Origin: Bacteroides sp. Marseille-P3684
Lineage (GTDB): Bacteria; Bacteroidota; Bacteroidia; Bacteroidales; Bacteroidaceae
Length of the DNA stretch: 64,000 bases
Direction of reading: 5' to 3'
Assembly: GCF_900291465.1 (NCBI RefSeq)
Contig: NZ_LT985808.1
Span: forward strand, 62,001 to 126,000
The notes under the pieces were generated by a model. The model made no database searches and had not been told where the DNA came from. It was given only the letters and a program-made list of their open reading frames with translations. Positions 9,023-17,392 of this stretch are shown in pieces. Position 1 is the first letter of the stretch, and every line of letters starts with the position of its first letter. The position numbers were made by a program, and so were the translations under genes.

Positions 9023-11338
9023 CTACATACGCTCGATTTCCGAGTTGCCGGCTCCCTTACCTTTATATTTGTTTTTGGCAGCATTGAACTTATAGCGGAG
9101 GGTGACGGTGCACTGACGGCTGTTGATGCGGTTCAGCTGGTCGACGAACAACCGATCGGCACGGACGACGCTCTTCTCTTCTGACCGGAGCAGGTCCCGT
9201 CCGCGCAACTCCACACTCAGTGCATCCCCCATCCACGACTTCCGGAGCATGAGGTCAATGCCGTAGACGTTACGCCCCGCATGGACGTTCTGGTAGTAGC
9301 CTTTTCCCCGGAAGGAGAGGTCGATGCCCAGCCGCCACTTGCGGGGAAAGGCGAACACATTGCCCCATTGGACGGTAGGCATGAGCTTGTCCATCGCACA
9401 ACGCCCGGTGGAGGTGTCCAGGGTCAGCCATTGCCTGCGGACACCCACCATGATGTTGGGATTCCACCAGCCCACGACGGGAGTAGCACCGATGTATGCC
9501 GCCAGCACGGGAAGGACGGCAATGTTCTTGTTCCTCACCATGGTGACGGCGGAATTGTCGGCGAGCGGCTCGCTCCAGTAAAGGATGTCATCACGCCGCC
9601 GCTGGTAGCTCACCATGGCGGTGAAGAACTTCCACGCTGCCGTGAGCGAGACATCGTGTACCACCGCAGGTTTCAGTGCCGGATTGCCGGTCTGGTAGGT
9701 GAAGCGGTTTATATAGCCCACGTTGTTGCTCAGAGACTGATAGTCGGGACGTTCGGTCTTGGCCGTATAGGATGCCTGCAACTGGAGGTCGCCCAGAGCG
9801 AGGCTATAGGACACGTTGGGGAACCAGTCGTCATAGTTGCGGCACTGGTCATCCATGCGACGACCGTTCTGAAAGTAGTCAAAGCCGACATGCTCGAAAC
9901 GCAGTCCGGCGGTGAGCATGCCGAGGGGAAGGGCGTGGCTGTATTCCACATAGGCAGCCACGTTCTGTTCACGGATACGGCTGCGGGACGTAGGCAACAC
10001 CTCGTTCTCGCTCAGGTAGTCATCGTGCCGGCGTGTGTAGGCATACTCGCCCCCGAAAGCCAGCGTCCCGCCTGCCAGCGGATGGGAAAGTGCCAGCTTC
10101 GTCGCCCAGAGGCGGTTGTCCACGTGATTGGCAGAATTGACATCCCGGTCGTCCTGTGCCTGACTGTCCTCATGGGTCGTGGAGTGGCTGTCGTTCCGGT
10201 TCGTGTAGTAGTCGGCATCCCAGTCGACGGAGAGATTGCCGAACCTGCCGCTATAATAGACGTTCAGGCGGTGAGCGGGTCGGTAGTCTCTTTCGTTACG
10301 CATTTGCGACTTCCACCGGTCGTAAAAGGCATCGTTTTCCCAGACATCGCTGCCTGTCTGCGCATGTGTCCAGGCATGGGGAGTCGCCTGCATACTGTAG
10401 CGCGCACCGGCTGAGTGGTCCTCGGAGAATACGTAATTCAACCCCGTCTCGGCATCAATCCGCTTGTTCCGGTTCGTGATGGTCATATCATTCACCTGCT
10501 GCCACACACTGCCGGAGTGGGTCGTCTGTGCGATGCGGGACTCCTGTACATGGTAAGTGTCACGGAACGTCAGCTTCCCGAACACGTCGAGACCGTCATG
10601 TCGGTAGTTCAGGTTCGCCTGTTCGTGCCACTGGCTGCGGTCGGCATACGTGTACGTGGAACGGAGGTCGAAGCCGAATCCGTCCCCCTTCTGACGACGT
10701 GTACGAATGCGGATGACGGACTTCACCGAGGCGTCGTAACGTGCCCCGGGATTGGTGACCAGCTCCACCCGGCGAATATCGGAGGAGTTAAGCTGCTCCA
10801 GTTCGTCGACGTCGCGCACTTGCCGTCCGTTGATGTAAATCGTCGGCGTCCCTTTGCCAAAGACTTCGAAATTCTCGTCCTTCCGGGTCACAGCCGGGAT
10901 GTGCTCCAGCACGTCGCCTGCCGAACCAGCCTCGGCAAGCAGGGTGCCCTCGACCGTCGTGACAAAGGCGTCGCCCTGAATGCGTGTCTTGGGCAGCCGG
11001 CTCATCACCACCACTTCGTCCAGCAGACGGGCATCATGCACCAGCATCAGGACGCCCAAGTCGGAGTATGACGGCAGACGCCGATACAGAGTCGTATATC
11101 CGACCGACGAGATGCGCAACAGGCTGCCGCGCAACGTGTCTGCCGCCAGAGAGAAACCTCCGTCAGAGCGGGAGACGGTTCCCGTGACAAACGTGGAGTC
11201 GGGAAGGGAGAGCAGGGCTACATTGGCGTAAGGGAGGGGATTATGCCGTTCGTCGACCAGTCGTCCGGTAATGGTTTGCGCCGGCAACGGGAGCGACAAT
11301 GCGGCGCAGAGCAGGGAAAGGATGTGTACGTGTTTCAT
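9023..11338 (-). CDS. Outer-membrane beta-barrel protein with carboxypeptidase-regulatory-like N-domain
   Basis: A 771-residue outer-membrane protein. A signal peptide (ends LPLPAQ, about residue 19) is followed by a carboxypeptidase D regulatory-like beta-sandwich (about 20-105, TITGRLVDERHNPLPYANVAL), a plug-like segment (about 125-220), and a large beta-barrel. The barrel matches the 'outer membrane protein beta-barrel family' (OMP_b-brl_3) found next to, but distinct from, TonB receptors. The substrate is unknown. I moved the start to 11338 because the open frame upstream (to 11593) has no signal peptide and overlaps the control region of the divergent gene at 11596. No partner gene is adjacent on the same strand, so its cargo cannot be inferred from context. 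Confidence 0.8.
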   Translation of the reverse strand: MKHVHILSLLCAALSLPLPAQTITGRLVDERHNPLPYANVALLSLPDSTFVTGTVSRSDGGFSLAADTLRGSLLRISSVGYTTLYRRLPSYSDLGVLMLVHDARLLDEVVVMSRLPKTRIQGDAFVTTVEGTLLAEAGSAGDVLEHIPAVTRKDENFEVFGKGTPTIYINGRQVRDVDELEQLNSSDIRRVELVTNPGARYDASVKSVIRIRTRRQKGDGFGFDLRSTYTYADRSQWHEQANLNYRHDGLDVFGKLTFRDTYHVQESRIAQTTHSGSVWQQVNDMTITNRNKRIDAETGLNYVFSEDHSAGARYSMQATPHAWTHAQTGSDVWENDAFYDRWKSQMRNERDYRPAHRLNVYYSGRFGNLSVDWDADYYTNRNDSHSTTHEDSQAQDDRDVNSANHVDNRLWATKLALSHPLAGGTLAFGGEYAYTRRHDDYLSENEVLPTSRSRIREQNVAAYVEYSHALPLGMLTAGLRFEHVGFDYFQNGRRMDDQCRNYDDWFPNVSYSLALGDLQLQASYTAKTERPDYQSLSNNVGYINRFTYQTGNPALKPAVVHDVSLTAAWKFFTAMVSYQRRRDDILYWSEPLADNSAVTMVRNKNIAVLPVLAAYIGATPVVGWWNPNIMVGVRRQWLTLDTSTGRCAMDKLMPTVQWGNVFAFPRKWRLGIDLSFRGKGYYQNVHAGRNVYGIDLMLRKSWMGDALSVELRGRDLLRSEEKSVVRADRLFVDQLNRINSRQCTVTLRYKFNAAKNKYKGKGAGNSEIERM

Positions 11339-11560
11339 AGATTGTGTTTTAACAGGAGGTTTACAAGCTGTCCGTCGGGTTCTGCTACCCGGTCTGCCTG
11401 ACGGCATCCATACGGGGAAACAGTTGACGGACATTTCTATAGACGGAATAACGGCCCGTTTTGTTGCGTCAAAGCCTCCCAAAAAAGCAAAAGGAGAGCT
11501 TTCCACCGCACATTTCTTCATTCTCTGCGCCTCATCCTTCACCGTGTACGACTTTTTGTC

Positions 11561-11568
11561 TATATTCG
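11561..11568 (+). promoter_or_regulatory. Probable pgpH promoter, TATATTCG
   Basis: One mismatch to TAnnTTTG, 27 bp before the ATG at 11596. Confidence 0.35.
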
Positions 11569-11595
11569 CGCCTACTAACCTACAACTTATCAAGT

Positions 11596-13635
11596 ATGCA
11601 ACTAAAGACCTCTTCGTACAAGGATATCCTCTACAAGTGCATTGTCTACCTTGCCGCCGTCGTCCTCATCGTGTCATTTATGCCAAGCGACGGGCGGTTC
11701 AACTACCAGTTCGACAAAGGGAAGCCCTGGCGATACGGGCAACTGGTGGCAACGTTCGACTTCCCCATCTACAAGGATGAAGCGCGCGTGAAGCAGGAGG
11801 AGGACAGCGTGCTGCGCCAGCTCCAGCCCTACTTTGACCTGGATGCGTCGGTGGCCGACCAGCAGCTGCTGAAGCTGAACTCCAACAACGGCTACGCCTT
11901 CCGCCTGCCCACCACCGCCTACCTGCGCCACATCGAGCGCACACTCCGGGACATCTACCAGCACGGAGTCATCTCCAACGCCGACGCGTCGCGACTCGCC
12001 GAAATGCAGGTCAGTCAGGTGCAACTGGTCGAGAAGAACCTGGCACGTGTCATGGAGGCTGACAGGCTCCTCACCGTCAAGGCGGCGTATGAGTACCTTG
12101 TCAACGCCGACACACTGCGCTACAACAAGTCCGTCCTCCAGCAGTGCAACCTCAACGACTACATTGTCCCCAACCTCACCTACGACGAGGAGAAGTCCGA
12201 GACCGCCCGGCAGGAACTCCTGGGCAGCATATCCGCCGCACAGGGCATGGTGCTCCGCGAGGAGAAAATCGTGGACCGCGGCGAGATTGTGACCGATGAC
12301 ATCTACAACAAGCTGCTCTCCTACGAGAAGGAGTCGCTCAAGCGCAGCGACACGACGAACCAGCAACGGCTCATCTGGCTGGGGCAGTTCCTCTTCGTGG
12401 GCATCTTCATGGGCGCCCTCTTCATCTTCCTGGAACTGTTCCGCCGGGACTACTTCGCCAACCGGCGCAGCCTGCTGCTGCTCATCTCCCTCGTGTCGCT
12501 CTTCCCCATCCTCACCTCGCTGATGATGGAGTACAACCTCCTGAGCGTCTATATCCTCCCCATCGCACTGCTCCCCATCACCATCCGTGTGTTCATGGAC
12601 TCACGGACCGCCTTCATGGCACACATGGTGAGCATCCTGATGTGCTCCATCGTCCTGCGCTATCCCTATGAGTTCCTCCTTCTGCAGACCGTGGCGGGAC
12701 TGACCGCCATCCACAGCCTGCGCGAACTGTCGCAACGCTCGCAGCTCTTCCGCACCGCCTTCTACATCACCCTGCTCTACTGCCTGACGTACTTCTCCTA
12801 TGAACTCATCACGGAGAACGACCTCTCGAAGCTCAATGCGGCGATGTATGTCAACTTCCTCATCAACGGTGTCCTGCTGCTCTTCACCTACCCCTTCCTC
12901 TTCGTGGTGGAGAAGATGTTCGGCTTCACCTCCAACGTCACGCTCGTCGAGCTGTCGAACATCAACCATCCGCTGCTCAGACAGCTGTCCGAGGTGGCGC
13001 CCGGCACGTTCCAGCACACCATGCAGGTGGCAAACCTTGCCGCCGAAGCTGCCAACAAGATTGGCGCCAAGAGCCAGCTCGTGCGTACGGGGGCACTCTA
13101 CCATGACATCGGGAAGATGGGCAACCCGGTCTTCTTCACCGAGAACCAGAACGGTGTGAACCCACACAAGAACCTCACCTACGAACAGAGTGCGCAGGTG
13201 GTCATCAACCACGTGACCTACGGCATGAAGCTCGCCGAGAAGCACAACCTGCCCAAGGTGATACGCGACTTCATCACCACCCACCACGGTGCCGGAAAGA
13301 CGAAGTACTTCTACATATCTTATATGAACGAGCATCCCGGCGAACCCATCGACGAGAGCATCTTCACCTACCCGGGACCGAACCCGTGGACGCGGGAACA
13401 GGCCATCCTGATGATGGCAGACTCCGTCGAGGCGGCGTCACACAGCCTGAAGGAGTACACCGAGGAGAGCATCAACGGACTGGTCGATAAAATCATCGAC
13501 TCCCAGATGGCGGACGGCTTCTTCCGCGAATGCCCCATCACCTTCAAGGACATTGCCACCATCAAGGCGCTCTTCAAGGAGAAGCTGAAGGCGGTCTACC
13601 ACACCCGCATCAGCTACCCCGAGCTCAAGAAATAG
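11596..13635 (+). CDS. pgpH: 7TM-HD family membrane phosphodiesterase, PgpH-like
   Basis: A 679-residue inner-membrane protein with the 7TM-HD layout: one N-terminal helix (about 15-32), a large extracytoplasmic domain (about 40-255), a bundle of about seven helices (about 260-460) and a cytoplasmic HD hydrolase domain (about 465-665). The HD motif is intact (TGALYHDIGKMGNP near residue 498-511), with further metal-site residues in NHVTYG and FITTHHGAG. Family members cleave cyclic di-AMP, which controls osmotic balance and cell-wall stress, so this is the likely function here. The start at 11596 follows a promoter-like element; the open frame back to 11461 has no membrane or signal features. 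It is 99 bp upstream of priA on the same strand. Confidence 0.85.
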   Translation: MQLKTSSYKDILYKCIVYLAAVVLIVSFMPSDGRFNYQFDKGKPWRYGQLVATFDFPIYKDEARVKQEEDSVLRQLQPYFDLDASVADQQLLKLNSNNGYAFRLPTTAYLRHIERTLRDIYQHGVISNADASRLAEMQVSQVQLVEKNLARVMEADRLLTVKAAYEYLVNADTLRYNKSVLQQCNLNDYIVPNLTYDEEKSETARQELLGSISAAQGMVLREEKIVDRGEIVTDDIYNKLLSYEKESLKRSDTTNQQRLIWLGQFLFVGIFMGALFIFLELFRRDYFANRRSLLLLISLVSLFPILTSLMMEYNLLSVYILPIALLPITIRVFMDSRTAFMAHMVSILMCSIVLRYPYEFLLLQTVAGLTAIHSLRELSQRSQLFRTAFYITLLYCLTYFSYELITENDLSKLNAAMYVNFLINGVLLLFTYPFLFVVEKMFGFTSNVTLVELSNINHPLLRQLSEVAPGTFQHTMQVANLAAEAANKIGAKSQLVRTGALYHDIGKMGNPVFFTENQNGVNPHKNLTYEQSAQVVINHVTYGMKLAEKHNLPKVIRDFITTHHGAGKTKYFYISYMNEHPGEPIDESIFTYPGPNPWTREQAILMMADSVEAASHSLKEYTEESINGLVDKIIDSQMADGFFRECPITFKDIATIKALFKEKLKAVYHTRISYPELKK

Positions 13636-13734
13636 GAACGGATGGGGACCGCCTCGCCGACAAGCCACCGGCAGCGGTCCTCCGTCATGCCGTCCGCCTG
13701 TCTCCCCCTTCACAAAAACGATTCCCTTTTGCCC

Positions 13735-16200
13735 ATGCTTTACGTCGATGTCATCCTGCCTTTGCCCCTGGCAAACCGCTACACCTATTCCCTTCCCGAA
13801 GCACTTGAAGGACAAGTCGCCGAGGGCAGCCGCGTCATTGTGCCCTTCGGACGCAAGAAGTTCTACACGGCACTCGTCGCACGCATCCACAGCGACCCGC
13901 CCGCCGGCTATGAGATAAAGGACGTCGTGGAGGTGCTCGACCCCCACCCCATCCTCCTGCCGGGACAGTTCCGTCTGTGGGAGTGGATTGCCTCTTACTA
14001 TCTCTGCACACCCGGCGACGTCTACAAGGCGGCACTTCCGTCGGGCATGAAGCTGGAGAGCGAGACCATCGTGACCCTCAACACCGACTACGAGGCGGAC
14101 ATCCCCCTCTCCGTCCGCGAACAACAGGTGCTCGACCAGCTGACGGCAGACCCCGAACAGTGCATCACCCAGCTGGAGAAACACGCCGAACCGGGGCGCA
14201 ACCTCCTTCCGGTGGTCAACAGCCTGCTTGCCAAAGGGGCGATACACATCAAGGAGGAGCTGAAACGCAGCTACAAGCCCAAGACCGAGGCACGGGTGAA
14301 GCTCGGCAAAGGATTTGACACGGAGGAGCGCATCCGTCCGCTGTTCGACGAACTGGCACGCGCCCCCAAGCAGCTCGCCCTGCTGATGAAGTACCTGGAG
14401 CTGTCGGGCTTCTTCAACAACGCCTCTACCCTCCGCGAGGTCAGCAGGAAGGAGCTGCTGGCACGCGCCGACGCCACCCCTGCCGCCTTTACCGGACTGG
14501 CGGAGAAGGGCATCTTCGAGACGTACCAGTATGAAGTGGGGCGGCTGGACAAGGCGCACACCGCCACCATCGACATCAATCCGCTCAACGAGGCACAGCA
14601 GGCAGCCTTCGACGCCATCACCGCCTGCTTCCGCGAAAAGAACGTCTGCCTGCTCCACGGCGTCACGTCGAGCGGCAAGACGGAAATCTACATCCACCTC
14701 ATCCGCCGCACCATCGAGGCGGGGCGTCAGGTGCTCTACCTCCTGCCCGAAATCGCCCTCACCACCCAGATTACCGAACGCCTACGCCGCGTCTTCGGCA
14801 ATCGCATCGGCATCTATCACTCCAAGTTCCCCGATGCCGAACGGGTGGAAATCTGGCAGAAGCAGCTGAAGCCCGAAGGACACTACGACATCATCCTCGG
14901 CGTCCGCTCGTCGGTCTTCCTCCCGTTCCACAACCTGGGGCTGGTCATCGTCGACGAGGAACATGAGACCACCTACAAGCAGCAGGACCCGGCACCGCGC
15001 TACCACGCCCGCGACACCGCCATTGTCCTTGCCGGGATGCACGGTGCGAAGGTGCTCCTGGGAACTGCCACGCCAAGCATCGACACCTATCACAACGCCC
15101 TCGCCGGGAAATACGGACTGGTGCAACTGGGCGAACGCTACAAGGACATGCAGCTGCCCGACATCCGCATCGTCGACATCAAGGAGCTGGCACGAAAGAA
15201 GATGATGAACGGGCCGTTCTCTCCCGACCTGCTCGCCGAGGTGCGCCGCGCCTTGGAACAGCACGAGCAGGTCATCCTCTTCCAGAACCGCCGCGGCTTT
15301 GCACCGATGGTGGAGTGCCGCGTCTGCGGCTGGGTGCCCAAGTGCAAGAACTGTGACGTCAGCCTGACGTACCACAAGGGACTCAACCAGATGACCTGCC
15401 ACTACTGCGGCGCCACGTATGACGTCCCGCACCTCTGTCCTGCCTGCGGCAGCGTCGAGCTGGTCAACCGGGGCTTCGGCACGGAGAAAATCGAAGACCA
15501 CATCCGCGCCGTCTTCCCCGATGCCAAGGTGGCACGCATGGACCTCGACACGACCCGCAGCCGCTCGGCATACGAGCGCATCATCTCCGACTTCCAGTCG
15601 GGGCGCACCCACATCCTCATCGGCACGCAGATGGTCAGCAAGGGACTGGACTTCGACCACGTCAGTGTCGTGGGCATCCTCAACGCCGACACCATGCTCA
15701 ACTATCCCGACTTCCGTGCCCACGAACGTGCCTTCCAGCTCATGGCGCAGGTGGCAGGGCGCGCCGGCCGGCGGGACAAGCGCGGACTGGTCATTCTCCA
15801 GACGAAGTCACCCGAGCTGCCCGTCATCCGTCAGGTCGTCGCCAACGACTACCGCGCCATGTACGACGAGCAGACCGGCGAGCGCACCGTCTTCCACTAC
15901 CCGCCCTTCTGCCGCCTCATCTACGTCTACCTCAAGCACCGCAAGGAGGAGGTGGCTGCCCAGGCGGCAAACATCCTGGCGGCATGGATCCGCACCGCCT
16001 TTGGCGAACGGGTGCTCGGCCCCGACAAGCCGCCCGTGGGACGGGTCCAGCTGCTCTTCATCAAAAAGATTGTCATCAAGCTTGACCTCGGCATGTCCGG
16101 CAGCAAGGTACGCGACTACCTGCTCACCGCCCAGCAGCGTCTGCTCGCCGACGAGCGTTTCCATTCGCTGACGGTCTACTACGACGTCGACCCCATGTAG
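13735..16200 (+). CDS. priA: Primosomal replication restart helicase PriA
   Basis: An 821-residue superfamily 2 helicase that reloads the replisome at stalled forks. Visible parts: N-terminal 3'-DNA-binding domain (about 1-100); Walker A loop GVTSSGKTE near 309-317; DEEH box (VIVDEEHETTYKQ) near 405-417; and a zinc region with paired Cys motifs (CRVCGW, CKNCDV, CHYCGA, CPACGS) near 528-576. A Q/R-rich helicase motif (QVAGRAGRRDKRG) follows. Length is normal. The start at 13735 gives the family N-terminus MLYVDVILPLPLANRYTY; the upstream open frame is not conserved in character. Confidence 0.96.
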   Translation: MLYVDVILPLPLANRYTYSLPEALEGQVAEGSRVIVPFGRKKFYTALVARIHSDPPAGYEIKDVVEVLDPHPILLPGQFRLWEWIASYYLCTPGDVYKAALPSGMKLESETIVTLNTDYEADIPLSVREQQVLDQLTADPEQCITQLEKHAEPGRNLLPVVNSLLAKGAIHIKEELKRSYKPKTEARVKLGKGFDTEERIRPLFDELARAPKQLALLMKYLELSGFFNNASTLREVSRKELLARADATPAAFTGLAEKGIFETYQYEVGRLDKAHTATIDINPLNEAQQAAFDAITACFREKNVCLLHGVTSSGKTEIYIHLIRRTIEAGRQVLYLLPEIALTTQITERLRRVFGNRIGIYHSKFPDAERVEIWQKQLKPEGHYDIILGVRSSVFLPFHNLGLVIVDEEHETTYKQQDPAPRYHARDTAIVLAGMHGAKVLLGTATPSIDTYHNALAGKYGLVQLGERYKDMQLPDIRIVDIKELARKKMMNGPFSPDLLAEVRRALEQHEQVILFQNRRGFAPMVECRVCGWVPKCKNCDVSLTYHKGLNQMTCHYCGATYDVPHLCPACGSVELVNRGFGTEKIEDHIRAVFPDAKVARMDLDTTRSRSAYERIISDFQSGRTHILIGTQMVSKGLDFDHVSVVGILNADTMLNYPDFRAHERAFQLMAQVAGRAGRRDKRGLVILQTKSPELPVIRQVVANDYRAMYDEQTGERTVFHYPPFCRLIYVYLKHRKEEVAAQAANILAAWIRTAFGERVLGPDKPPVGRVQLLFIKKIVIKLDLGMSGSKVRDYLLTAQQRLLADERFHSLTVYYDVDPM

Positions 16201-16284
16201 GCGCGCGCACCCTTTTCCTCTCCCCTCAGCCGAGCCTTGCCGTACCCATCTTGCCCGACTGACGGACGATGACGCAGGAACAGA

Positions 16285-16310
16285 CAAGTGCCTGACAAAC
16301 CGGGCACTTG
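16285..16310 (+). terminator. Hairpin downstream of priA
   Basis: An 8-bp stem CAAGTGCC/GGCACTTG with a 10-nt loop, 85 bp after the priA stop. There is no clear U-tract, so termination is uncertain. Confidence 0.4.
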
Positions 16311-16367
16311 CCTTCAACGTGCCACCTGCCTGCCTTCAGCGAGCGACAAGCCTGCCCTTAATGGACC

Positions 16368-16426
16368 AAAGTATTATACTTAGGGGGTCTAAGTATTATA
16401 CTTAGGCAGGCAAAGTATTATACTTT
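16368..16426. repeat. 22-bp-pitch palindrome array B (3 units)
   Basis: Three copies of the 15-bp near-palindrome WAAGTATTATACTTW start at 16368, 16390 and 16412, exactly 22 bp apart. The outer flanks GGACCAAAG (from 16363) and CTTTGGTCC (to 16431) are themselves reverse complements, so the whole block is symmetric. Confidence 0.85.
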
Positions 16427-16540
16427 GGTCCCTGTATCCCGTGCTTGTACGTTCAACCGGGCGCAACATTCACGACCTGAACCTTTGTGGAAAAGACGGA
16501 AGTTGATTATTTTCGCCGTCAGAACCAATCCATCACATCC

Positions 16541-17392
16541 ATGAAACCGATTCTATTACCATTGGCTGCGGCAGCGCTCCTGCTGTCCGTGTCTTCCTGT
16601 GTGACAAAAGAGAAATACATGCTTGCCGAGAACGGACGGCTGGAGGCCTTGGCACGTGCCGACCGGCTGGGCAGTGAGTTGAACCTTGCCCGGACGGACA
16701 TCAGCCGTCTGTCTGACCAGGTGACGCGCCTGGTGCAGGACACCACCCGACTGGGGAACAGTCTCCGTGCCTACCAGCAGATGCTTGCCGGCAACGTTGA
16801 TTCACAAGAGAAGCTCACCGCCATGCTCAACAAGAAGATGGAACAGCTCGCCGAACGCGAGAATACCATCAACGAGCTGCAAAGCATGATTAACGCCCAA
16901 CAGGAGAAGGTACAGGCGCTGCTGAACAGCGTGAAGGATGCCCTGCTGGGCTTCAACAGCGACGAACTGACCGTCCGCGAAGAGAACGGCAAGGTATACG
17001 TGGCGATGAGCGACAAGCTGCTCTTCGAGTCGGGCAGCGCCCGGGTGGACAAGCGCGGCAAGGAGGCACTCGCCAAGCTCGCCAACGTGCTCAACCAGCA
17101 GACGAACATCGACGTCTACATCGAGGGGCACACCGACAGCAAGCCCATTCACACCACACAGTTCAAGGACAACTGGGACCTGAGTGTCGTCCGTGCCACA
17201 TCCGTCGTCCGCATCCTGACCGAAGAGTATGAGGTCAATCCCCTGCAGATTCTGCCCTGCGGACGGGGCGAGCACATGCCCGTCGCCGACAACGAGACCG
17301 CCGAGGGACGTGCACGCAACCGCCGCACCGAAATCATCATGGCGCCGAAGCTCGACGAGCTTTACAAACTGCTTAATACCACCGACGAATGA
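16541..17392 (+). CDS. OmpA-like peptidoglycan-binding lipoprotein
   Basis: A 283-residue lipoprotein. The signal peptide ends at a lipobox (SVSSC, Cys about 19). Residues about 35-145 form a long helical, coiled-coil-like stretch. The C-terminal OmpA/MotB domain (about 155-270) has the peptidoglycan-binding pattern EGHTDSKP and the NWDLSVVRATSVVRIL helix, plus the closing RARNRRTEI motif. It anchors the outer membrane to the cell wall. Its stop overlaps the start of the next gene by 4 bp (ATGA), so the two proteins are translationally coupled. That coupling is notable because the partner is a cytoplasmic signalling-like protein. Confidence 0.87.
   Translation: MKPILLPLAAAALLLSVSSCVTKEKYMLAENGRLEALARADRLGSELNLARTDISRLSDQVTRLVQDTTRLGNSLRAYQQMLAGNVDSQEKLTAMLNKKMEQLAERENTINELQSMINAQQEKVQALLNSVKDALLGFNSDELTVREENGKVYVAMSDKLLFESGSARVDKRGKEALAKLANVLNQQTNIDVYIEGHTDSKPIHTTQFKDNWDLSVVRATSVVRILTEEYEVNPLQILPCGRGEHMPVADNETAEGRARNRRTEIIMAPKLDELYKLLNTTDE

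Larger units (their letters stand above)
16201..16540. other. Intergenic region with terminator and palindrome array
   Basis: Between priA and the OmpA-like gene. It holds a hairpin at 16285-16310, palindrome array B at 16368-16426 and promoter-like sequence near 16480-16487 (AACCTTTG). I see no gene. Confidence 0.7.
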